In this document: positions 54,671 through 64,000 of the stretch, one piece after another | How positions within the stretch are numbered: the stretch's first letter is position 1 | Layout of the letters: every line of letters begins with the position of its first letter | DNA from: Clytia hemisphaerica | Lineage: Eukaryota > Cnidaria > Hydrozoa > Leptothecata > Clytiidae | Reading direction: 5' to 3' | DNA: 64,000 bases | Assembly: GCA_902728285.1 (NCBI GenBank) | Contig: CACVBU010000072.1 | Span: 124,001-188,000, forward strand | Notes under the pieces: model-generated | What the model was told of the DNA's origin: nothing | Database searches by the model: none | Seen by the model: only the letters and a program-made list of their open reading frames with translations | Position numbers and translations under genes: made by a program

Positions 54671-55584
54671 CAACCTCGTCCCCATGACGATTTGCTTTTT
54701 ATATAGGATGTAGCAAATCGCCCTGGCAAACAACATTAGTATTCCCTTTGATCTATTGTTATTCGCCGACACGGTAAATTATGACAGAGTCAGCATTTTT
54801 TTCTTGTGGGCGTCTATATGTAAATCGATGTGAAGTGCTGACTGTCTGCCTGCTAAAAAACAAAACAGTTTTCGAACTTTCAGTCAATATGTAATGAAAT
54901 GTCAAAAATGTTATCTTGTTATTTTTGTACTAAAGACTGGGTAGGTCTTTTTCTTTATAATGTTTGATGTGGAAAAGCTTCCTGTTGACTATACAATTTT
55001 ATTGTGTATCCACTATACAATTTTATTGTTTATCCCCTGCCCAGCATTTTCATTAAAATTGCAACTGAATTTTTGGTTGTTGTGTTGGTGTGGGACTGTA
55101 CTTTTGTAAGGACATAATCCAACATGTTTGTTTTAAAATAATAAAGGGGGTTTGAAAATTTTGGCCAATCTGATATATACAAATATGGTCAGTCTGTAAA
55201 GAATAAATGTGATTTATGGTAAAAGTGTAGTTGGGTGAATTGCAGAAAAATAGTACAATGTCCTGTCCGCATCAGGCACTCATAGCTAGTACATGTAAAG
55301 TCAAGAAAATGATACTGCTGCTAAAAGCATGTGGTTCCCTATAGTTCATTGGCTTGATACAGCTAGAACATTAAAGTTGTCTCAAAAAAAGAGAAATTAA
55401 GACTTTTTGTGCCGTTGCGGACGGGACAAATTTTTGGACCGTATTAGTTTTTACCAGTTAAAAAATTAAAAATAGATTATTTAAAGGCTGACGTCAGCGA
55501 ATCTCAATCCTTTTTTGCCAGGGCGATTCGAAACGACCATCAAAGTTATAAAAAAGTGAGAATCGGGCCCTGGGAACGAGGTTG
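54671..55584. mobile_element. CAACCTCGT-family element with 8-bp duplication
   Basis: Ends CAACCTCGTCCCCA and TGGGAACGAGGTTG are inverted. The flanking duplication CGCCCCCC is exact (54663-54670 and 55585-55592). Subterminal blocks GCCCTGGCAAA and TTTGCCAGGGC also pair. It contains two GTTGCGGAC(G/A)GGACA motifs (55259 complement, 55414). It is the 914-bp relative of the 115-bp copies at 41781 and 44753. Non-coding; hAT-like by duplication length. Confidence 0.8.
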
Positions 55585-55639
55585 CGCCCCCCCCTTAGAG
55601 CCTGAAAAATTTAATAAGCTTATTCGAGGATTTACGGGC

Positions 55640-55960
55640 TCGATGTATGATCGATACATGATCGATACATGATAGATGCATAATCGATTTATAATCGATG
55701 CATAATTGATTTATAATCGATGCATAATCGATTTATAATCGATGCATAATCGATGCATAATCGATTTATAATCGATGCATAATCGATTTATAATCGATGC
55801 ATAATCGATTTATAATCGATGTATAATCGATTTATAATCGATTTATAATCGATTTATAATCGATGCATAATCGATTTATAATCGATGACGAATCGATTAA
55901 CGATCGATGACGAATCGATTAATGATCGATGACGAATCGATATACTCGATTGAAATACTA
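55640..55960. repeat. 11-bp tandem array of AATCGATNNAT
   Basis: Units alternate between AATCGATTTAT and AATCGATGCAT, repeated roughly twenty times, then vary toward the right arm (GATGACGAATCGATTA units). An 11-bp period places ATCGAT on one face of the helix. Part of the foldback element 53362-56118. Confidence 0.85.
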
Positions 55961-56163
55961 GCTCGATAATGGATCAACGAAGGATCGATACTCAAGACTT
56001 TTTAATGGCTGAATCTTCCATCGATCTCCTATCCGGATCGATAAGTAATCCATCGATCACATATCGATCCGTCATCGAGCCGTTCCGATGATCGATCCTA
56101 TCGAGCGCGGGGGTCTGGAGCAAATGATTGACCAATAGACCATTCTCAACTTCAGTTGAGCTA

Positions 56164-57240
56164 CAATCTGACAATGTCTGTCTGTGTGTGTGTGTGTGTG
56201 TCTGTCTGTCTGTCACAAAAACTTTAGGGCAGCCTGTAGACTTCAAAAATGCTTGGATTTGGCTGAAATTTTGCACACTTGTTCCTTGGGTGAATATCTG
56301 GGGGTGTTTTTTTCTTTTTTTGAAAATTTTGATTTTTGGGGCCTGGGGACGAGTTTTTCGCCAAAACGAGGCTAAAACTTTGGGGCAGGCTGGAGACTTC
56401 AAAAATGGTCCGATTGGGCTGAAATTTGGCACACTTGTTCCTTGGGTGAATATCTGGGGGTGTTTTTTTCATTTTTCAAAATTTTTGATTTTTGGGGCCA
56501 GGGGACGAGTTTTCGCCAAAACGAGGCTAAAACTTTGGGGCAGCCTGGAGACTTCAAAAATTGTTCGATTTGGCTGAAATTTTGCACACTAGTTCCTTGG
56601 GTGAATATCTGGGGGTGTTTTTTTCATTTTTCAAAATTTTTGATTTTTGGGGTCTGGGGACGAGTTTTTCGCCAAAACGAGGCTAAAATTTTGGGGCAGC
56701 CTGGAGACTTCAAAAATTGTTCGATCTGGCTGAAATTTTGCACACTTGTTCCTTGGGTGAATATCTGGGGGTGTTTTTTTCATTTTTCAAAAATTTTGAT
56801 TTTTGGGGCCTGGGGACGAGTTTTTCGCCAAAACGAGGCTAAAATTTTGGGGCAGCCTGGAGATTTCAAAAATTGTTCGATCTGGCTGAAATTTTGCACA
56901 CTTGTTCCTTGGGTGAATATCTGGGGGTGTTTTTTTCATTTTTCAAAAATTTTGATTTTTGGGGCCTGGGGACGAGTTTTTCGCCAAAACGAGGCTAAAA
57001 TTTTGGGGCAGCCTGGAGATTTCAAAAATTGTTCGATCTGGCTGAAATTTTGCACACTTGTTCCTTGGGTGAATATCTGGGGGTGCTTTTTGCATTTTTC
57101 AAAAATTTAGATTTTTGGGGCCTGGGGACGAGTTTTTTACCAAAACGAGGCTAAAGCTTTGAAGCAGCCTACAGCCCTCCAAAATGGTCGGATTTGGTTG
57201 AAATTTGGCACACTTGTTCATTGGGTAAATATCTGGTGGT
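56164..57240 (+). repeat. 156-bp tandem repeat array with TG microsatellite at its left end
   Basis: Six to seven units with starts near 56237, 56395, 56550, 56706, 56863, 57019 and 57173. Spacing is 154-158 bp. Units share GGGGACGAGTTTTTCGCCAA and TTGGGTGAATATCTGGGGG. The period is close to 52 codons, so a 222-codon frame (56442-57110) stays open; I regard this as a by-product. The left side has (TG)n and (CTGT)n runs and the palindrome CTCAACTTCAGTTGAG, which also borders the reverse copy at 38.8-39.15 kb. Function unknown. Confidence 0.85.
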
Positions 57241-57313
57241 CTACAATTGGGCCTATGAATAATTTGAAGCCACTGAAGTTGAGCCCAGTGCGTTGCGCAC
57301 GTTCGACTATTTT

Positions 57314-57469
57314 TTAAAGAGGCAGCCATGTTGAATAATTATGTACTCCGGCATAAAAAAAATGATACAGCCATGCATAATTTTTAAAATATGCATGATA
57401 CAGTAATTATGCATGGCTGTATCATTGTTTTTATGCTGGAGTACATAATTATAGACCTTTTTTCAAAGA
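57314..57469 (+). repeat. Palindrome-bearing repeat, left copy
   Basis: The stretch AAAGAGGCAGCCATGTTGAA is followed by a near-perfect hairpin of about 120 bp (AATAATTATGTACTCC at one end, GGAGTACATAATTATAG at the other). A direct copy begins at 61321, on the other side of the transposon 57470-61315. Confidence 0.75.
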
Positions 57470-58184
57470 CGACCCTCGACATGGCCCGAGAATTCTCGGG
57501 CCAAAACTTTTATTGGAATGTGCATAAAGCCCGAGGATGGCCCGAGTTTTCGGGCCTCACGCGGGCTAACTTTTGAAATCATGATTTAAACCCGCGTGTA
57601 ATTTCAGGACTGCATTTTTTCAATATTTTCTCTAGAAAAACTTGATTTCACTTAAATGGGCGATTCTACTCAAAGTTGTACATGTCCTTTCCGCAACAGG
57701 GTACCAAAATGCCAAATTTCAAATTGGTTTAGGAACTAATATTTTGCCCTAAAAAGTTAGTTATAGTATTGTCTTACTTGAATCTGAAGTCTGCCCCAAA
57801 GATTTCTGATAATTTTAAGTCTTTCCTTACCATTCTCGTAGAGTCATCAATTTTTGTTAAGAAATTATTGAAACCAAGTTTAGCTCATTTAAAATTTCCT
57901 GTTGAATGGGGAACATCAAGACTGGGTCAAAATAAAGACCAGCTTGGTTACCAACTTAGAACAACTGTTTTCTGCTCTTAAAACTACTTATCACTATCAA
58001 AATTTACCAAACTGTTGCGGAAAGGACATAATCTGAAATTTTAAGTATGCAACTGTTTTCAAAAACTGTCAAGAAAGCAATTATTCATGGTTTAAAGTAT
58101 TTAGTATTCAATTTTACACTTTTAAAATGCTTAAAAATCATAAGTATGACTTTTTATGTATTCCTAAATAAAATAAATTAGTTC

Positions 58185-59553
58185 TCAAATAATGTTGCGG
58201 AAAGGACAAAAATTAGAGGGAACAGACTCTTCAAGGTTACACAGAATAAGAAGATCGTGAACGGTGTAGACTGGTTGGTCTGGATTGAATGATAAGATGT
58301 CCTTAAGAGCTTTCTTTACTGTTGCCCCAATGCCATCTGGGATACCTTTACCATGTCCACTTTCAAGCCAAATCCATTTAATATCAATTTTTATTATTCA
58401 GAATATGAATGTAATAACCAGCACATGGTTCTGTTTCTGTACTGAGATGTTGGCGAATCAGAAATAAAGTTTATTTTCTTAGCACCAGTCTTCACTAGTT
58501 CATCAAGAATTGGTGGAATGCTTGTCATGACTGCAGGAGCTTTATGGTCAGTGCAATCACTGATGGCGCAACGAGAATATCTGCTTATTTCGAACCATAT
58601 GTACATTGGGTGAAGGCAAACTGTATCTTCATGATAATACGCTGACTTTTCTTCACGGCTTTGTCGCATTTTGGCATTTTCTGACCAATCGAGCTGAATG
58701 GTGATAACGTCAGACTTAGATTGGGCCTCTTCTCTTGCAAGTTTAAATGCTTTGTATTGCGAGTGAACACGAGACTTGTGGTCATGCATTATTTTCAATT
58801 CGTTTAGAAGTCTTTTTTTGAATTTGGTTTAACCTTCTTTTTTTTTTCTTCGTGGTTTCAATTTTCTGCCATTCTGAAAATGTAATAGGCGCACTGAAGT
58901 TAAGATCCTTAACTTTTCTGACAAGCTCATCAATATTGCGATAATCCATAGTGTCATTCCATCTTATGTCAGTGCGTTTTGTGAATTTGCTTAGTGCCTC
59001 AAGTTTTATTTTGGGATTCAAGCACATTACACAAAGACAGGTTCCCCAATCGTTTGGGTTAGGCTTCACCACATTGAAAGGGCAATTTTGTGAAAAATAT
59101 GATAAACTGCACTCGGTGGAGTTTTCAGCCTTGAATTTCTCAAATAATGAAGAAATTGAACACAAATGATATCTGAGGGACAGGATCTTGTCGGGATCTG
59201 CAGGGTTTTTCTTCATTTTTTTGTATCCGTACACATACGTGAGACATCATCTCGTAGAAAAAACTTTCTTACTAGTTCTTGTAACTCAGTTAAAGCTTCC
59301 TTTTCTGAGTTAAATGAAACGTTCAAAAGATTTACCCCAAGCTCTTGCCTCGTTTTGGTGTTAAAGCCCAACTGGGAGACCATCATGCACCAGTTTAGAT
59401 TTTACTTTCTTCTTCTGAGATGGACTTGGGCTCTACAGCTTCATTTTGGGTACTGGAGCTTGTTGAAGAAGAGGAGTGTTCATTATTTGATGAAGATGAC
59501 TGTTCACCGGTGCTTGTATTATTTTTTTCATAAGATCTTCTCAAGCGTCTCAT
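58185..59553 (-). pseudogene. Transposase-like protein with SPTSQYRN motif, broken
   Basis: The minus strand encodes, across several frames, a protein seen repeatedly in invertebrate genomes as an uncharacterised transposase-like family. In order it shows a Ser-rich N-terminus (from 59553), a VRKFFLRDDVSRM block, a Cys-rich TCLCVMCLNPK segment, QLDWSEN (likely first catalytic Asp), FISDSPTSQYRN (likely second Asp) and WIWLESGHGKGIPDGIGA (likely catalytic Glu). At least three frameshifts (near 59230, 58800 and 58395) and stops separate these parts. The last codons overlap one GTTGCGGAAAGGACA motif. I do not know a formal superfamily name; the DDE reading is by motif order. Confidence 0.75.
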
Positions 59554-59657
59554 CTTATTCTTAACAATAGATTTTTGTGAAGTGGAAAAAAGTGTTATCA
59601 GTTCTGGTTTGCAACCTTTTCAACTCTTTCTGTTTTGCTCTATAGTTTTTCTTTGCC

Positions 59658-59678
59658 AACCCTAACCCTAACCCTAAC
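59658..59678 (+). repeat. Short interstitial telomere-like repeat
   Basis: Three head-to-tail CCCTAA units with flanking bases. Such short runs are common in animal genomes and may mark an old repair or insertion site. It lies inside the transposon 57470-61315. Confidence 0.8.
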
Positions 59679-61325
59679 AACCTTAAACAACTTCATTCTC
59701 GTTAGATTTTCTGTCTTAAGCTGCCTTTCTGTTTGCAGCATTCTTTCTTTTGCGATCTTGATCCTTTAACTTTCCATGTAGCCTTTAGTTCTGATAAATA
59801 ATTGCTCTTTTTTCTCTTGATCTCTCTGTGCTAGTTTTACCCATTTTACTATTATATCTAATCTAAAGAAAAAGATACACTTTTAAATATGAAACAATTT
59901 GTGTTAGGCTAAAACCTTTAGAAAATGAACTATCATCACAACATCAAATTTCATATTTGATTGTTTACAAAAAGTTATCTCTGCACGCCAAACGTTTTCC
60001 ATTCAAAATTGAATGTTTACAAATCAGAAAGCAATGCAATGTCTTCATGAAAAGTTAAAAATTAAAAGAATAACATTGGAAGGACTAAAAGTAGTCCAAA
60101 AAACCTAAATACATCGAAAAAACATACCAAACTAACTCAGAAATTCAGTTTTAAAAAAGTGTTGCGGAAAGGACATTAGTGTTGCGGAAAGGACATCATG
60201 TTTGAACCTTGATTACTTGTGGACAACAACACAAACATTCAGAAACCAAACTTATAAAAATAATTTCTTTATAAGAATGCTAGCAAACTGAATAAAGAAT
60301 TCAAGCCCCGACACCCCATGGAAAAAAAATTGTTTACAAATGTTTAGCGTTGCGGAAAGGACAGATTTTGGGACCATGGCTTATTGACATCCAAAGATGT
60401 ATGAATTCTAGATCAAGTACAGCATCCTTTTAAAATTAAAAAAGATTCTGTCAATGCTAGATAGAAGAGCTTTTAAAAAAAACCTGTTTTGGGTGGAATA
60501 GCAACAGTAGAAACAATTTTCTGACTCAAACAACAAAAGTGTTGCGGAAAGGACAAAATTTGGAGCCATAAATGAAACCTGAAGTATAATACCATATGAT
60601 TTTATTAGAAGCAAAGAAGGAAAAAAAATCATATAAAAATTTACCCTCCCCATACCTTTAGAGTATGAAATCAAGTCACTGTAATGATAGAACCCTTTAT
60701 AAATGGTACATTTCAGGCTCAGTTCAAAGGGCACTTTTTTGAAAAAATGCCAAAAATTGGCTTTTTTCAACTTTGGACTCAAATTTTTGAAAATGACGGT
60801 CCAGGTGCCAACTAAAACTGAATTTCCCATGGGGGCACATGTAAAGTAGAAGCTTTAAGCCAATAAAACCCCTGCCAGATCGTCTCCTTGAATAGCTATA
60901 TCAAAAACTGTTGCGGAAAGGACAATGTACAAATTTGAGTAGAATCGCCCAAATATTTGCTATTAAACTGGTCCTGGTTTTAAACTTTGAAGCATGGTCC
61001 ACGAGGAGTTTGTTAAATTTATTTAGCAAGATGAACTGGATGAAACGCGACGAAATAAATTAAAATTAACATTTTCACACATTTTCAACGTCATTTTCAC
61101 GTTTTAATTTCATTATGACTGGACAAGCTGGATTAATCAATGGAATCATCTGACACAGGCACAAAGGTATAGGTTGAACAGTTTACGTCTTAAGTCAAAG
61201 CCCGAACGTGGCCCGAATGATTCGGGTCAAGTTCGGGCCAAAAGAATTGATAGGGTCTCTCGGCCCGAACATGGCCCGAAGAGGCCCGAGAATTCTCGGG
61301 CCATGTTGAGGGTCGTTTTCAAAGA

Positions 61326-61462
61326 GGCCACCCTGCTGAATAATTATGTAGTCCAGCAGAAAAACAATGAACCATGCATAATTATTACAATATGCATGAT
61401 ACAGTAATTATGCATGGCTCTATCATTGTTTCTATGGCTGGACTACATAAATATTTCTTTCA
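61326..61462 (+). repeat. Palindrome-bearing repeat, right copy
   Basis: Direct copy of 57314-57469: the flank AAAGAGGCCACCCTGCTGAA then a hairpin of about 120 bp (ATAATTATGTAGTCCAGC and GCTGGACTACATAAATAT). Differences show compensating changes in the hairpin stem (ACTCC/GGAGT on the left, AGTCC/GGACT here). Confidence 0.75.
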
Positions 61463-61708
61463 AAGATCTTTCAAATTCAGTATGTGAATAGAGCAGTAAA
61501 AAATACAACTTTTCTATTTTTCCTATTTTTTGCAAAAGTGCTAGGAATGAAAATAAAGGGATAATGATAATTGAATACTATCCATTGATTTACCGCGGCA
61601 CTATCGTAAAGCTAGAATCGCTTCCCCTACTCTTCGCTTGAGAAAATGATTGACAGATTGAAGTTTTTCATCCCCTTTCAATTTGAAAGAGTTTATTATT
61701 TTCTTTTA

Positions 61709-62317
61709 GGCAAATAATTTTTTTCAATAAATACATTTATTGGTTTACGGTAAAGATACTTTGATCCTTCCCTTAATGTTAGGGACTTTCCACATGGAAT
61801 TTCCCTATCCACAAAAAACAAACTAAATTATATTAACTCTTTGTGTACACAATGGATTTTCTTCGTTTTTTTCTTTCTTTTGTAATCACTTTTATTTAAA
61901 GTCTTTTATATGTGATTGTTAAAATTAAAGAGTAGATATGAAAATAGGCATACCAGAAAACTTGGATGAGGGAACCTAAGGGTGAGCCCTAAATGGGAAC
62001 CTATGCCAGTCTTACATATACACATTTATCAGTCTTTGTGTGTGCATTTTTATGTTTCAGTTTATTTTAAGTGTTTTTTATCCATAGACTCTATCTATAA
62101 CGACACGTTGCACTTTATTCTTTTGTCTTTAAATCTAAAAAATCGATACTTTAGGAAATTTCATAATATTTTATTTATTATTTCCTCCGGTTTCAGATTT
62201 TTAAAAAGAAAATAAAAAAAATTTAAAACATCAATTTTTTTTTAATTTTTTTTCATCCTCCTGTCCAAAACTTCTCCTTGTAATGTCCATAAACCAGAAA
62301 ATAAAAAAGTAATTGCC
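61709..62317. mobile_element. Miniature element, GGCAATTAC family, copy B (reverse orientation)
   Basis: Starts GGCAAATAATTTTTTTC and ends AAATAAAAAAGTAATTGCC, flanked by TTA (61706-61708 and 62318-62320). The body is the reverse complement of copy A at 3645-4220, including the AGTTTGTTTTTTGTGGATAG and AGGGAAGGATC-like blocks. Non-coding. Confidence 0.8.
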
Positions 62318-62879
62318 TTACAAGAAAAAAAGTAAAAGATCAAATTTAGTAATTTATTTTTATGCGCTGTGATCCTCATAGTCAGTTATGAGGCCTATGC
62401 CTTTTTTTTGGGTAGGTTTAGTCTCTCCTCTCTCCCCTTTTTTAAACCCATTAAAATGATTAAAATAAATGAAACCCATATCTATCTTTAGAAACATCTT
62501 ATTTGGAACCTATTTTTTTATTGTTTTGGTACAGATCTATATTTTTCATTACAGTAGCTCATTCAATTAAGTGGAGTGCTGGTTTAGAAGCACCATTTCC
62601 TTTTTTGGTATTTCTTTTATCCTATTTTGCTAATAGTGATTCCATCATTTGTAAAATTGTAGTTCATTTTTTAATTTTCCAAAATGTGAAATTTTTCATC
62701 ATCTTTTCATTTAAAAAGAGCTGTGATTTAGATATTTTCAGTAATTTAATTAACTTTGATCATTGATAAATTTTTCAACTTTAGCTGATTGAAAGTGCCA
62801 GTTGAGACAAAATTTGCTCAGCTTTTTGAAAAATCACACTCTTTTTGAGTGTCTTTTGAAAAGTTTTATATAATTCTAG

Positions 62880-63265
62880 GGCAATTACTTTTTTATTTTC
62901 TGGTTTACGGACATTCAAAGATGATCTTTTGGACCGGAGGATGGAAAAAAAATAAAAATAAAATTGCTCTTTTCAAACTTTAATGTTGGAGAAAATTAAA
63001 AAAATATGTTTTGAGAAGACTTACATCTATACTTTAAAGAACGTTATTAGTAGTAAGACCTGGACACACTGACCCTCCCTTTTACTTGCCCTTCTTGCTT
63101 TTATAAATGTAATTTTCTATAAAGTTTCCTTTTTATGGCTGTCCAGTACAAGGTCGGAAGATCATAAATAAATAAAATATTTGTAAAGTCCAATTTTATT
63201 TTTATTTTATTTTGCAAAAAAAACGTCGGCGATTCCGTAAACCAGAAAATAAAAAAGTAATTGCC
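62880..63265. mobile_element. Miniature element, GGCAATTAC family, copy C
   Basis: Ends GGCAATTACTTTTTTATTT and AAATAAAAAAGTAATTGCC form near-perfect inverted repeats of about 30 bp. Flanks are TAG on both sides (62877-62879 and 63266-63268). The ends match copies A and B, and the centre differs. Non-coding. Confidence 0.8.
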
Positions 63266-63329
63266 TAGTGGAGTTTTTTATCATTTGCAGCAGTTTTTAC
63301 ATCATTTTATGTAGTTTTTTTTTCAATAT

Positions 63330-63420
63330 GCTAAGCTTTTGGGGGCTTTGCCCCCTGAACTTGCCCTGGACTCACAGGGGGGGTGGGCTCAAGGCCCCCA
63401 GCCTCTGTTATCCAACCTTC
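63330..63420. other. G/C-rich hairpin-forming patch
   Basis: Contains GGGGGCTTTGCCCCC, able to form a tight hairpin, then a (G)7TGGGCTC run followed by AAGGCCCCC. This stands out from AT-rich surroundings. No terminator or RNA family is recognised; it is probably part of a repeat. Confidence 0.4.
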
Positions 63421-63645
63421 AGCTGGATATCGCGGCCTATACCTTTGTTAAAAACTCAATTTGAAAGTATAAAGAAGTGCTTGGTGCTTGGAAAAACCCC
63501 TGGCTAAAAGTAGAGGTCGATATAGACCTGTGAAATATAATTCTATGAATAAAAGGGGATGAAAAATCGCCTGATAGGCCTAACATTTTTCTTACAACCA
63601 ATTTCTTATCTTTGATTATATAAATTTTAAATTTTTATTTTTTAG

Positions 63646-63726
63646 AATGTAACATTTGGTAACTTTTCAACTGTAGACGCAAGTGAATATTTTTCTTACA
63701 ATGGTGTAAAAGCTACTGGAGTTGAG
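63646..63726 (+). CDS. Internal exon of an unidentified gene
   Basis: A 27-codon segment (beginning NVTFGNFSTVDASEYF, ending GVKATGVE) lies between a good acceptor (TTTTTTAG) and a GTATCT donor, in phase 0 at both borders. Codon choice and composition look like real coding sequence, unlike the surrounding DNA. It may follow the exon at 52973-53059. The gene continues beyond the window. I do not recognise the family. Confidence 0.45.
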
Positions 63727-64000
63727 GTATCTTCTTTTCTTTTTTTGATTATTTCAAAGTGATCCCTCTTGAAAACTAAAGAACGCCCAAAGCTATATTC
63801 ATAGACTGTGAACCTTGCTGTAAAATCCAATAGTCTGTGCACCCCCTGTTGAGGATATCGGATATCCAGGGATTTAACAATTTTTGTTCAAAAGTGGAGT
63901 AGAGTGGAGTGGAGGGGGTTAAATATCTACAATGGAGCGGATATCCAGGGGGGTAAAGTGTCTTTTCAAATAAAAAATACAATATCCAGGGGTAAGCATC
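63727..64000. other. Start of a repeat cut by the window edge
   Basis: The motif GGATATCCAGGG recurs four times (near 63858, 63940, 63970 and 63985) in AT-rich DNA. This resembles the internal arrays of other miniature elements here, but its right side is outside the window. Confidence 0.4.

Larger units (their letters stand above)
53362..56118. mobile_element. Foldback-type element rich in ATCGAT
   Basis: Two arms of about 130 bp, starting CCAGACCCCCGCGCTCGATA on the left and ending with the complement, enclose 2757 bp. Exact AGCAAA flanks both sides (53356-53361 and 56119-56124). Both arms continue into arrays of short ATCGAT-containing units. Inside are at least two later insertions (53684-54412 and 54671-55584). 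No transposase is seen. Confidence 0.8.
57470..61315 (-). mobile_element. DDE transposon with GTTGCGGAAAGGACA arrays and 10-bp duplication
   Basis: Ends CGACCCTCGACATGGCCCGA and the complement of CGACCCTCAACATGGCCCGA are flanked by an exact 10-bp duplication, TTTTCAAAGA (57460-57469 and 61316-61325). Next to each end is the palindrome GGCCCGAGAATTCTCGGGCC. The motif GTTGCGGAAAGGACA or its complement occurs at 57683, 58014, 58194, 60161, 60181, 60349, 60541 and 60910, almost all outside the transposase gene. A 9-11 bp duplication resembles Mutator-like elements; the transposase is described separately. Confidence 0.85.

Noticed and set aside
56442..57110. 222-codon gene in the 156-bp repeat
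   Set aside because: The frame stays open only because the unit length is a multiple of three. Neighbouring units drift in length and break it, and there is no known protein resemblance.
59658..59678. Chromosome end or telomere fusion
   Set aside because: Only three CCCTAA units are present inside a transposon; this is too short to suggest a fusion.

Overview
The window is animal nuclear DNA, AT-rich, with spliced genes that have GT-AG introns and a very heavy load of small transposons. Five conserved animal genes can be read from the sequence. They are a complex I assembly factor (NDUFAF6), RAB5IF, a FoxQ2-type forkhead gene, a Cys-loop anion-channel subunit and a membrane cytochrome b5. 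The FoxQ2 forkhead domain resembles cnidarian FoxQ2, so I infer a cnidarian, probably a hydrozoan. Phylum confidence is moderate and species confidence is low.

Layout. 1-2.3 kb: repeats, including a TA-flanked miniature element. 2.3-10.3 kb: a decayed Ty1/copia retrotransposon on the minus strand. A 3-bp-TSD miniature element (3645-4220) and a foldback element of 3.3 kb (6723-10047, 8-bp TSD) are inserted in it; the foldback is built on a 30-bp minisatellite. 11.0-14.9 kb: NDUFAF6 followed closely by four-exon RAB5IF on the same strand. 15-22 kb: repeats only. 22-23.1 kb: single-exon FoxQ2-like gene, minus strand. 23-33 kb: repeats, a (CGAA)n microsatellite and a dense cluster of related miniature elements. 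33.0-46.6 kb: a complete ten-exon Cys-loop receptor gene whose introns are full of insertions. 47.2-52.3 kb: six-exon cytochrome b5, minus strand, with very small middle exons. 52.3-53.0 kb: a probable two-way promoter. 53.0-64 kb: first exon of an unidentified plus-strand gene, a long repeat-filled stretch, and one further exon at 63.65 kb.

The most unusual aspect is the transposons. In several families a short family-specific motif is scattered many times inside one element. Examples are GTTGCGGAAAGGACA in an element with a decayed DDE-type transposase (57470-61315), GTTGCGGACATAACT in an element inside cytochrome b5 (49168-51734), and GTTGCGGACGGGACA in a third (54671-55584). Miniature elements with ACAYG...TTATAAG termini show the same behaviour: the variant hexamer at the terminus (AGAACA, AGCATA or AGAAACA) is the one repeated inside. 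This suggests arrays of recognition sites that diverge together, presumably with their transposases.

The host genes are unrelated housekeeping, signalling and developmental genes; nothing links them functionally apart from NDUFAF6 and RAB5IF, which both relate to respiratory-complex assembly and lie next to each other. All exon structures were assembled by eye from splice signals, frame and protein resemblance.
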